A DNA stretch of 64,000 bases, taken from Cryptomeria japonica (Eukaryota; Streptophyta; Pinopsida; Cupressales; Cupressaceae). Positions 1 through 9,486 of this stretch are shown piece by piece. The notes under the pieces are model-generated. The model was not told the origin of the DNA. It worked only from the letters and a program-made list of their open reading frames with translations, and did no database searches. A program made the translations under genes and the position numbers. The stretch covers positions 144,372,476 through 144,436,475 of the forward strand of contig NC_081413.1 of the NCBI RefSeq assembly GCF_030272615.1, given 5' to 3'. Each line of letters opens with the position of its first letter. The first letter of the stretch is position 1.

Positions 1-1
1 T

Positions 2-1261
2 CAAGTTATACCACCTCAAGACCCCAGGCAAATGGAAGTAGAGGAGCAGGCAGAGGTTCATGTTATAACTGCGGATATAGTGTCACATCAAGGTGACAAG
101 GATGAAGATATATCGCAATGGCTAGAATTTACCTTTGGGAAGAAAATGAGAAAATTAGAGCTCCCTAAGGTCACTCTGCAACAAGTAATCACCTAGGAGC
201 CACCAAAGGCTAAGAAGCTAAAAATTGTTCATCACCTATCGAAAACTAGTTCCGGTGAAGTGATTGTAGATGTGGAAGTTCCATCTCAGGCCGAGGGACA
301 AGCTTCTCCCAGATACCAAATATCACAGATAAATTTGGGCAAACAAACCAAGTGGGGGGAGTTAGATACTTTGGAGTTAGCCACGAGCGTCGTTAGAGGA
401 TGTGTAGAGAAGGAGCATACTTCCAACGTGGAACTCAAAGCACAACTAGGACAATATAAGCAGCTACTAATTGAAATGAGCAAACCCCTGGACTCGTGCA
501 GAACTGATGACTTGTCTTCTACCTCATCGCTGCCAGAAGAAGAAGTAAAAGCGTTAATAGAGGTGAGGCGGGTGGCAACTGCAACCAAGTCATGGGCCCA
601 ATTAAATACGGCCAAAATAAAATTATTTTTGCAAGATACTATGGGGATGTATAGTAAGGCGATACAGGTAGGCGGAGCTTTGGCTTCCTATTCCACACAA
701 TGAGAACGAAAGTCGAACATTTTCACCAAACAATTCCAAGTTTTGAAGAAGATATTGCGGCTAGGGGAAGAGACGGTGATAAAGGAGGACCTCTTAGGGG
801 GTGACAGCTATAAAAACTTGCAGTCTTTTGTATGCATCTTGGAGCTAAATATTGAAATGTTTCAGAAATATATCAAGGATATGACTGAGATTCGAGACCC
901 TCTCCTTAGAGAAATTTTGTCATACGAGAATTTTGTAAAGAATATGCTAGGACCTTTTGGCCTCATATTAGCTGATACATGAATAATGGACCAGCAAAAA
1001 GTTTTGAATCAGTGGGATGCATATGAGGCACAACACCTAGGACCCGTGACCCAGTTTGATGTCACCCTTATGGACAGGTACACGTATCTGATTACTCAGT
1101 GTCAAGACGTGGCACACACAGTGAAGGAGTTAGAGGAGGGGAGAATGCATGTGGATGAAGTTTTGAAGAAGTATAAATTTAGAGTTAAGAATGTAGCAGA
1201 TCCTCCGGTTCAAGCAGTTGCATGTATAGTTGATAATAATAGAGCTTTTATCAAGAAATAA
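2..1261 (+). pseudogene. Broken ORF of unknown origin, probably the 3' part of a retroelement protein
   Basis: One reading frame runs from the window edge to the TAA at 1259-1261 and is broken only by stops at 194-196, 701-703 and 980-982, so about 420 codons of a decayed gene are visible. The product is hydrophilic, rich in Glu, Lys and Gln, and probably helical. There is no signal peptide, membrane segment or zinc motif. I do not recognise the family. The style (long, charged, helical, followed by non-coding DNA) resembles the ends of the ORF2 copies elsewhere in the window, but I could not align them by eye. The 5' end lies outside the window. Confidence 0.4.
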
Positions 1262-2335
1262 AGGATAAGCACACAATTGCTAAAAATGGCAAAGCTTTTT
1301 TTTATAAATCCTTAAATCTTGTATTTTTTTAACTGCGGCTCCTACTCGAGGTCCAATTTTGAGAGAAATTCTACACGATTATGAAAACATGGCTCACCTA
1401 GCAGGATTTTTGTAGTGCTCATGCAGTCCCCGTTTCACAGTTGTTAAGTGGAGTGTCAAGGCAGAAACTTGCAAGTTAACTGCGATTCCTAGTTTTAGTT
1501 CTTAATTTAGAATAGAGTTATTTCCTAGATAGTAGGGTAAAGAACAACTATAAATTGAGAAGTTGGATTCATTTGTAAGGGTCCCAAATTGATGATTTGT
1601 GGCCTACTTAGAGATTTTAGAATATTTTGCAGATTGATTAAGAAGTTTGAGTTATTTTTGTTATACATTCATTGAGATTAATATGAAAAGTAGCTTGTAG
1701 ATCCTAATCTACATTCATATTCTACCAAATTGTTCTGTGTAATCTGGTAACGTCTACTATTTGGAGTTAGCAACATGGTTTAATCTTTTTGTCTATCACT
1801 TTATGAATCATATTGCGTACGTCAGTGGTGTATGAGAATCATTGTGATAGGCCATATTGTTGATGATTTTATTTCCATAGATTTGTGAAATTGATGATTT
1901 TGCAGGTTTTCTGGAGGTCCGTTGTTGAATGCTAACTTGGATAATATTTGATAATTGCTCTTGGATTGCAGGGAACTAATTGAGTAGTTCATTAAGTTGT
2001 CATTATATTGGTCTTTATTATTATTTTATTGTTTCCCTTTACGCTTCGCATTTTATTTCCCAGAGAATCTTAAACCATAAAAATACAAAAAGAAAGGAAG
2101 TGCAGTTATCCATAACCAGCGAGATTTAGTTCTAACCAGCAAGCCCCTTTACAGGTATAACCACATCAACCATTGGGTTGCCCATCACCGTCGAGACCCG
2201 ACTATAAAGACCTTGGAGTAGTGATTTTTTCCAAACTTGTTACTTTTCAGGAGAGGTGGTGAGTGTTCACACTAGCTACCTGACTGTTGGCGGGGGTGCA
2301 AAAACACTCGTCAACACTTAGGTCAAATCGTCAAC
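1262..2335. other. Non-coding spacer, nothing recognised
   Basis: AT-rich DNA with no frame of interest and none of the conserved LTR modules found elsewhere here. It could be the 3' non-coding part and LTR of whatever element supplied the preceding ORF, but I found no second copy and no paired termini. It ends where LINE coding sequence becomes readable. Confidence 0.35.
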
Positions 2336-2690
2336 AAGGAGAAATTAGTTGTTCTCCTTTTCAATACTAAGAAAGTTATTAAAAAATGTATCTCCAATAT
2401 CCTAGAATTCACAGTTACAAGTATGACAACCAAATATTTGGGGGTTCTATTATTTTTTGGAAACACGAAATCAGAATATTGGGAGGAAATCATCAACAAG
2501 TGTAACTTGAAGACTGCAATTTGGAAAAATACATGGCTTTCCTAAGTTGGAAGGATATTGATGATTAAATCAGTTCTAGTTGCACTCCCTATTTATGCGA
2601 TGTCGTGTTCTAAGTTGCCATTGAGGGTAGTTTCCTCTTTGGAAAGTTTTATGAAAGAAAAATTATGGGAGGGTGCAAAGGAAATATAGT
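2336..2690 (+). pseudogene. LINE reverse transcriptase, C-terminal part
   Basis: Translation contains TTKYLGVLLF, then EYWEEIINKC, a Trp-rich segment and GRILMIKSVLVALPIYAMS. This is the end-of-RT signature of plant L1 elements (YLG..., W...LS..GR..LI.SVL...P.Y). A stop replaces the residue before VGRI, and others follow near 2688. The catalytic YADD segment lies upstream of the preserved part and is absent. Confidence 0.7.
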
Positions 2691-3219
2691 GAATACCTTG
2701 GATTCATTAGGTTGTTGCTTGCCTTTCTAAGCAATATGGTGGAGTTGAGTTGAGACATATGGAGACTCAAAACTTGACACTTGGGGTTAAGCTAATATGG
2801 AAATTATATAAATAACCTGAGAAGCACTAGTGTATGAGGAAAAAATACTTAGATTGTGAGGAGCTAGCAAGAATTCTAACTATGGAAAACCCCTCGAGTG
2901 GTTTGACTGTGGAAATTTATATGGGAAAGCAAATTTATCATTACTGAGCATTTAACATGGAGGATTGGGAATGGGAAGAATGCCAAATTTTGGCTAGATT
3001 TATGGGACTAGGAAGAGGCTTTAATTAATGCTTTTACTAATAAGGATTGGGTGGTGGAGGTTATTAGAGTCAATGGAGAATATGTCTATGATTATATTGA
3101 CCAAGTGGGGGAAATAGTCATTTGAGAAAGTGGAAGTCGTTTTCATTGTTGGTAATCTCGAAATGGGTAAGGCCAATTTTGTCAGAAATTCTTAGCAATA
3201 GGGGGATTGTCCTTACCAA

Positions 3220-3535
3220 TAAAGAAGAAAAAGTGATCTGATATGCAACCAAATCAGGAGAATATTCATCTCAATTAGGATATGAAATGTAGAGGAAACA
3301 ACTAGAAAACAGTGATTGGCCTGCTTGACTATGTTGGTAGAAAAGTGTATATCCAAGGGCAGCTACCCTTTTATGGATTATAATGCATGGAAAGTTTCAT
3401 GAGTGAAAGACTAAAGAAATATGGCATCATAGGGCCAAGTGCATGTGCACTATGTCTCTCGAATGAAGAGTCAATCAACCATATTTTCCTCCATTGCTCT
3501 TATGCTTCACAATATTGGGACTAGTTGTTGTCATC
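3220..3535 (+). pseudogene. LINE zinc-binding (zf-RVT) domain remnant
   Basis: The frame entered near 3393 reads SFMSERLKKYGI, then CALCLSNEESINHIFLHCSY and ASQYWD. A Cys-x2-Cys pair followed by NHIFLHC is the hallmark of the zinc domain between RT and RNase H in plant LINEs. Upstream residues (WYATKSGEYSS) also fit. Stops and a frame change interrupt it. Confidence 0.65.
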
Positions 3536-3888
3536 CTTGGGGTAGTCGACTGCCTATAATAATACTCTATTAAGTTTTTTGAAAGGATGGCCTTCTCTTC
3601 GTAAAAAATATTTATTGAGATATATTTGTATGGTGGCCCCTTCCATCACCCTCTAGCAAATATGGAAGGAAAGAAACATGCATATTTTCAATAATGACTC
3701 TCTTCTAGTTCAAAAGATAAATAATAAAATTGAGAATGATGAATTCCAATGTTTTGGATAGAAAAGTGAGGTATCTTAAGAAATGGGATGAAGATATTCA
3801 AAAAACTTGGACGGGTCTCAGAATCCCAATGGGGATTTCTATAGGAAGTAATATGAAACGTCCTGAGGTGCGATGAGCTCATCCTCCA

Positions 3889-4395
3889 CAAGGTAAATGG
3901 AAACTCAATTTTGATGGAGTTTCCAAAGGTAATTCGGGAGAAGTTGGGATCAGATGCATAATTCAAGATAGTGATGGCAAAGGTGTTTAGGCACTCTATC
4001 GTTCGTTAGGGAAAGCAACAAACAACAAGGTTGAGTTGCAAGCCTTGGCCATGAGGTTACAACTATGTATTAATAAGGGGATTTTGAATCTAGAAATAGA
4101 ATGAGATTCATAGATCACCATAAATAGGGCAAACAAAGGATTTTCCCAAATAGTTGGAAATTGAGCAGGTGGATATCCTTTATTAAAAAATGTTTGCACT
4201 AAATTTAAGGATTATAGTATTTCCCATATCTACCGAGAGGCAAACATGGTGGTTGATTTTTTGGCTAATTTGGGAGTGGTGGCTATAGGGAAAGAAGTTA
4301 TTTCATATAACTTTGTGGAATGGCCAGAGTTAGAGAAAATCATGGCACAAGACAAAAAGTCCCCAATCAATAAGAATAAGTTTGGTATTGGATAG
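3889..4395 (+). pseudogene. LINE RNase H domain remnant
   Basis: The frame reads KWKLNFDGVSKGNSGEVGI, then NNKVELQALAMRLQL, IE(stop)DS, and HIYREANMVVDFLANLG. These match the DG, E, D and (R/H)xAN..D.LA blocks of plant LINE RNase H. The catalytic residues are recognisable despite at least four stops. The domain would cleave the RNA strand of RNA/DNA hybrids in a live element. Confidence 0.7.
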
Positions 4396-4440
4396 TTTTT
4401 TCTCTCTCGCTCACACCCCATAAAACGAGGAATAAAAAAT

Positions 4441-5070
4441 TTAGTATCCTTGGCATAAGAATAGGGATCTTCTAAGTCTTGACAACATAATGTTCAAAAA
4501 ATCTTGTTTCCGTAGATTGAGTATTCACTGTCAGATTCAGTTTTCTCCAATGTTTAGGAAATCCACATATATATGTGGCTAGATGAAGTGGGCCTTCTTT
4601 TTGTTGGAATTGAGAAAGATTGCCTTGAATATTGGCTCAAGATTGGTCGAATTAGTAAGGATATTGAGGAAGGTAAGATAAATGATGGCGGTAGGAATGT
4701 CCAAGTGGTCTACGATTAGGTCATTTGGAAGGAAGAATTGATAAGTTTAGAACACATACCCTATGAATATGACTAAGAGTGAATTGAGAGAAGATCCCTT
4801 TGGGAAATGGAAACAAATCCTAAAGTCTAATTTGAAGGATTTCCTTGGAATTTATTTTTTTGGCTAAAGACGCACCTCAAGGCTTCAAAAGCTGGATGGT
4901 TTTTTGACTTCCTGCTATACAGAGATGGTAGAGAATTTTGGAGTGCAGTGTATTTGCTCCAAGATGAATAATATGATGGAGACCCCATAGGAACAAATAG
5001 CCCAACTTTTCAGCAAAAGGAACGAGGAGGAGAATTTGATGGTGATAAAATCTTAGGTCCAAATTTCTGG
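4441..5070. other. Spacer, possibly LINE-derived, nothing firm
   Basis: No long frame and no motif I can name. It sits between the RNase H remnant and the next ORF on the same strand and could be more of the same LINE or an unrelated insertion. Confidence 0.25.
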
Positions 5071-5493
5071 GTGAATGGACATGTCCATGATGGCGCCATA
5101 TATAGGAGTTTGTTTGTTCCCATCGTACAAATCTTGGGGTATGCTCTAAATGCATACAAGATTGTCCATCAAAGTATTTGTGAAGTAAATGCAATGGGAG
5201 TTAAAACTACTTTGGAATCATTAGAGACTATGCCTCAGTCAAAGATAATGTTGGGTTTCTTTGATCTCAACACCGAAGGTAGAAAGACCAAAATGGCCAA
5301 AGCATTGAAATTGTTCAAGGTTAGGATTGGTCAAGAATATAGCATGGAGGAATTTGAGGTCCATATCAGTGAGAACAATGACCTGTTTCCTGTAGAAATT
5401 GTTGAGAGACTAAAATTATTGGGGAGGGGGGGGGAATTGGTTACATATACTATTAACCCCCTTTATCTATGTAATCTTTATTTTTTGGTTTAA
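5071..5493 (+). CDS. Short ORF of unknown function, probably not a functional gene
   Basis: An open frame of 140 codons beginning with GTG; the first ATG is about 40 codons in. The product is mixed and hydrophilic with no motif I recognise. The end of the frame runs into a pyrimidine-rich stretch and then an A-rich run (about 5530-5545), which looks like a LINE 3' end, so the frame may be a chance or relict ORF in LINE sequence. Confidence 0.22.
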   Translation: MNGHVHDGAIYRSLFVPIVQILGYALNAYKIVHQSICEVNAMGVKTTLESLETMPQSKIMLGFFDLNTEGRKTKMAKALKLFKVRIGQEYSMEEFEVHISENNDLFPVEIVERLKLLGRGGELVTYTINPLYLCNLYFLV

Positions 5494-5532
5494 TATAATG
5501 GGAGTTTCTCCCTCTTGGCAATACTTATCTAA

Positions 5533-5628
5533 CAAAAAATAAATAAAAAATAATATATAATAATAATTTAATATTATATTATAATACATTATGACATATT
5601 ATATAATAATATTATATGAATCTAAGGG
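5533..5628. repeat. AT-rich tract
   Basis: About 95 bases almost wholly of A and T, built from TAATA, TTATA and ATATAA words, directly after an A-rich run. Probably a simple-sequence expansion at an old poly(A) tail. Confidence 0.65.
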
Positions 5629-5669
5629 GTAAAGAATGGAAAGCTCGCGCAATCAGAGTAGGTCAAATA

Positions 5670-7298
5670 TGTTGAACACTATTGAATGCTGAGAGGGGGG
5701 AGGGTGAATTAGCATATATTAAAACTTGATCAAATTAACACATTTATTCCATTAGATCTTCACAATTGTAATCATCATACATGCATGAAAGTAAATGACA
5801 GAAACAACAAATGCATCCACATAAGAAGACCAAGATTTTTTATGTGGAAAACCCAAAATAGGAAAAACTATGGTGAGAATTACACTCACAATATATTTAT
5901 GAATATTGTTTATAGAATTTAGGCCATATGCCAGGGAGCTCATTGCTCCAGACTTGCAAACTAAGGCGTATGACCTTAGGGAAAGATACAAAAGGCTTGC
6001 ACAGCTGAAGAGCACTTCTCCAAGGCAAGATGTAAAATAATTGTTCTGATATAATAAAATAAGAGATTGAACTGTAAGGGGATATCATCTACCAAAATGT
6101 GAATAACAATTTACAACTTGATACTCATCCGATCCAACTTTTATTTTTGCACTATACCACAGCCAGACCTCTATATTAGCTTTGCATACTACCTTGAGCT
6201 CGCATCAATATCAGTCATGCATTATATCCATATTACATTCCCATCCATTTATTATAACTCAATTAATATGTCCTTTATATATCAACCAAATCATCAATAA
6301 CCTCTATCAAGTTGGCCTATCAAAATGTATCGTGTGTATGCATTATTGACCCAAAAAAAATCTATACAACACATGCAAAGGGAAAGGAAACATGCAAGGG
6401 TTCACACCATGTCATCACACCTTCCAAATATCTCATAAAAGGTTTCGTACACATCTATTTAGACCAAAAACACATAAGTTGATTCATACCAATTTGTTTT
6501 ACTCAACCTTTCAATTCAGACCAAAAAATAGAACTCATGAACCATCATGGAATAAACATGAAGTGATAGGGATCAATAATCATCGATCCATAATATCTTA
6601 TAGTTCTAGCAAGATGAGGAAAGTAATGCATTCCTTCATAATATCTCGAAATAGTGTTATCCCTTAACATAGACATAGAATAGCTCTTGCAACAAGAACA
6701 TTTGTCCACTTGAAGAAATAAAATGATTAGTCTTTCATAATCATTCCTCTAAAATATATACATCCATCTAATTTGTATCTGGTACAATCACCAACCACCA
6801 GACCATGATACAGATTACCAAAGCAGCCACTAGAAGTAGTTGTACAATTTCTAGACCAAACAAAAGGCTATTCCTCCTCTAGAAACACACCATACCAACT
6901 ATATTTGCCATCCATAATACCTCTAGATAGATTCAATATATTTGTGCAATCATCTGCACTCATTCTAGCATATCCGCATAATCCTGGAAGCACCTTATTA
7001 CATAATTATATATGTTTATCATACAACCATATACCTCTACATCAAATCACTACCAAAACAATATCTTGACAACCAATCACCAGCAAGATAAACACCAAAA
7101 TACTTCACTTAACCAAATCACTTCCCATATCACTTCTGAACCAACATCTAAACTCAACTAATATATAAAAAATCAACTAGATTACTACCAGACCATATAG
7201 TTTGCTTGACCAAATCACTACTCATATCACTTCTGGACCAACATTCGAACCACCAACAAGTTCAACATCAATGACAACATAAACTCAAATGTGCAACA
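5670..7298 (-). repeat. 3' LTR of remnant D (about 1.63 kb)
   Basis: Minus-strand start TGTTGCACATTTG next to a polypurine tract at 7300-7310; minus-strand end GTGTTCAACA at 5670. It carries the conserved plant LTR block (GGTTTTTCC type, degenerate, near 5840-5885 reversed) and the C-rich hairpin near its end (5686-5715). Only one LTR copy is present, so age cannot be estimated. The base just outside the LTR belongs to the AT-rich flank. Confidence 0.6.
5686..5715 (-). other. U5 C-loop hairpin, D LTR
   Basis: Minus strand: ATGCTAA, C-rich loop, TCAGCAT. Seven pairs with one A·C mismatch; ends 16 bases before the LTR terminus. Same position and loop as the hairpins in the other LTRs, with a different stem. 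Confidence 0.5.
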
Positions 7299-7299
7299 A

Positions 7300-7370
7300 T
7301 CTCCTCCTTTGTCATTTATGACAACACTTGCACAAATACAAAATACTTTTCCCCCTTTGACATCAAAGAT
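7300..7370 (-). other. Polypurine tract and second purine box, remnant D
   Basis: On the minus strand the tract AAAGGAGGAGA lies directly before the LTR. About 60 bases upstream is a second copy, CAAAGGGGGAAAAG, preceded by TTTGATGT. The tract would prime plus-strand DNA synthesis; the role of the second box is unknown. Confidence 0.55.
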
Positions 7371-7536
7371 AATGGGTGATCATGTTCACCACATTATCTA
7401 TATACATCTGTAACTCCCCCTACCAATAACAATCACCCAAAAAGTTCAAAAATAGAAAAGATCGACTTGAATATATATATTTATATACACCTTTAAAATT
7501 AGATCATCCAATACCTATACATGAAACTACCAATCT

Positions 7537-8200
7537 CTATGCTTTATTACCAGGCTGAATATCCTTGAATTGTTTCCTTAATTCCACAAGAGAAGAATCC
7601 CATGAATGAATAGTAGCATGAATAATTTTGCTAGGACACTCACACTCAAGACACAAATCTATTGCAACATCAAAAATGTAATTATGCACACTTCGGTCAA
7701 CCTTTTCAACATCTGCAAGCAACTTAATGAAATAATACATCCACAACTTCACTATTTCTTTAAGATCACAAAACTGTCTCTTGTACTCATCTCTTTGTCC
7801 TTGTTGTAAAAATAACTGAGAATGAAGTTCTCAAATCCTAGATCATACAACACCACTACCATCTTTATAGATATCAAAAGAATGGGCCAACTCATTGAGT
7901 CTATCTCCATCCTTAAACTTCTTAGTAACAGTTGGCCACCTCAAATAGTAGTGGTATAATCATGCAACATAATCAATATAACAACACATATTCATCCAAA
8001 GGAACATGAATGTAATAGTAAATATCCTCTTTATGAATAACTTTGGCAGGAATAAGAGTAAAAGCCCCAACAGGGTCTTCCATCATAGCAATAAACAGAC
8101 AAAACACAAGTGAAGGCTCATCATGAATACTGATAATCTTAGTATTAGCTATTGAAAAATTTATAATCTCGAAAATACCTTCAATTAATTGTAGCAACAT
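7537..8200 (-). pseudogene. ORF2 remnant of element D
   Basis: The N-terminal part reads MEDPVGAFTLIPAKVIHKED then IYYYIHV, aligning with KEDSTGAFSRVPDGVVYVED and RTYIHC of the A1 copy. The end (SWDSSLVELRKQF then a stop at 7537) aligns with the GWDTYLELLEKAY end of A2. The few hundred bases between them cannot hold the ~800 residues seen in A1 and A2, so most of the protein is deleted. Confidence 0.5.
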
Positions 8201-8478
8201 CTTCGCTCCTTTTTTGAATTTACCAACTCCTCAGTTGCAATTGCACAAAATGAATTCAAGAAAACAATAGATATGTCACTTAGGGTTTCCAAAAAGCTCC
8301 TCAAAAAGTTGATACATTGTGCACCCAAAAACCATAAAAAATATTTTGAACCAACAAATCCATTCAAAGACCACCAAAACCAACTTCCTAAATTTTGCCA
8401 TGCTAAAAACAATTTAGCATCTAAATCATAAGGGGTGCAAGGGATCTACGTTAATTTCTCCCCCTCAGATAAAGCAAA

Positions 8479-8748
8479 TTAATTTCCAGAAGAGGGGTCA
8501 ACACCCACGATAGGTGTGGATCCATCTTCAATCATCTCTACGCTTTTAACTTCTGATATTTTCACCCATGTTAACTTCATTTTATCCTTCTCCTTATTGA
8601 TATCAATTTTATTTTCTAGATCATTATTCTTTTCATTCATTTTTCTACAAAATTTTGCAATATATCCTATTTCATTATAGTTATAGCATAATTGAGTTTG
8701 AGTAACATCATAGGTGGTAGGGTCTCGTATACTAGGACATGATCCCAC
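8479..8748 (-). pseudogene. End of ORF1 of element D (last zinc knuckle)
   Basis: Contains CYNYNEIGYIAKFC, a decayed CCHC knuckle (second Cys to Tyr, His to Tyr), followed by a Lys/Glu-rich tail with a TWVK motif and a final GN before the stop. The fourth knuckle, the RWVRK segment and the terminal GN of A1 and A2 ORF1 line up with it. Everything upstream is missing. Confidence 0.55.
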
Positions 8749-8865
8749 AATCCTCGTAATTTATTGCACTCGCTTTAGGTCCTTCCTCCCCCTCGAATTG
8801 GCTTGAAGGCAGCAACCGCGAACCAGCTTCTGGTTAGCGAGGGTAATTTATGGCGGAAACTGGTA
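8749..8865. other. Unmatched linker between D and A2
   Basis: About 117 bases, richer in G and C than the surroundings, matching neither flanking element. It contains a small hairpin, AACCAG-CTT-CTGGTT, near 8818-8835. Probably filler or host DNA at a deletion junction. Confidence 0.4.
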
Positions 8866-9215
8866 CCCTATACAAATTATCATGCCTTATGTTGGCTTAC
8901 AAAGATATATATAATATCAAATTACATGTCGGCCAAATAACATAAATGCATAAATATTAAAGCCAATTTTCTATGCCTAATCCAAGAGATGTCGACCTCC
9001 AATACTGATAACCTTTTACTAAACCATGTCGGCCTGCATTGCCGGTTACCAAAGAAATCATTTTGTCCTACCAGTGTCGGTGTCGGTGTCGGTGTAGTGC
9101 CTGTGAAATGCTTGTCGGTACACAATTGAACCAAAACATGAAGCCGAAACAAAATACCATGTTGCCATCAATGACAACATAGTGAAACCAACCAATTGAG
9201 TGTCAATTGTCAACA
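8866..9215 (-). repeat. Truncated 3' LTR of A2
   Basis: Matches the first ~350 bases of the LTR at 14219-15168, including the GTCGGT hexamer run (9074-9096) and the inverted CATTGATG box. Minus-strand start TGTTGACAATTGACAC lies beside the polypurine tract. The match ends abruptly at 8866. Confidence 0.7.
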
Positions 9216-9216
9216 A

Positions 9217-9422
9217 TATCCCCCTTTGGCATTGATGGCAACACTCATGTGAAAAATGGTCAAGGTTTCATCTGTCAGTTTCATCATGCCTGCTTCCCCT
9301 GAGATGAATATCCATTCCACATCTCCATATCTATAACTCTCATATTTCCATAACTCCCCCTAATGTATACAACTCCTTTTTCTTTTTCACATCTATATCA
9401 CTCCCCCTTTGACATTAATGCC
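9217..9422 (-). other. Polypurine tract and second purine box of A2
   Basis: Minus strand: TGTTGCCATCAATGCC, AAAGGGGGATA and the LTR start at 9215. A second box, GGCATTAATGTC followed by AAAGGGGGAG, lies about 190 bases upstream (9401-9422). Confidence 0.65.
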
Positions 9423-9486
9423 ATAAAAAATTCTAAAAAGAATATCAAAGATTCAAAAAACTGTTCAATGAATATCCCAAAATATC

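Larger units (their letters stand above)
2336..4440 (+). mobile_element. Decayed, 5'-truncated L1-type LINE
   Basis: Three pieces occur in the order expected for the 3' half of a plant L1 ORF2: end of the reverse transcriptase (2336-2690), zinc-binding domain (about 3220-3535) and RNase H (about 3889-4395). Frames shift several times and many stops are present, so this is an old dead copy. The endonuclease and catalytic RT core are missing, as in 5'-truncated LINE insertions. The 3' end is unclear: either just after the RNase H, or near the A-rich run at 5530 if the following 1 kb is also LINE-derived. Confidence 0.7.
5670..8748 (-). mobile_element. Remnant D: 3' part of a non-autonomous LTR element
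   Basis: Read on the minus strand: the end of ORF1 (8748-8479), shortened ORF2 pieces (8200-7537), two purine boxes, then a full-length LTR (7298-5670). ORF1 and ORF2 pieces match those of A1 and A2, so it belongs to the same non-autonomous lineage, but its LTR is a different, longer family. The middle of ORF2 is deleted and everything 5' of the last zinc knuckle is lost at 8749. Confidence 0.65.

Noticed and set aside
5533-5628. AT-rich tract as a replication origin or promoter
   Set aside because: Simple sequence with no neighbouring gene; no support beyond base composition.
8185-8412. 75-codon minus-strand ORF in remnant D
   Set aside because: No match to ORF1 or ORF2 blocks; it falls in the expected non-coding gap between them.
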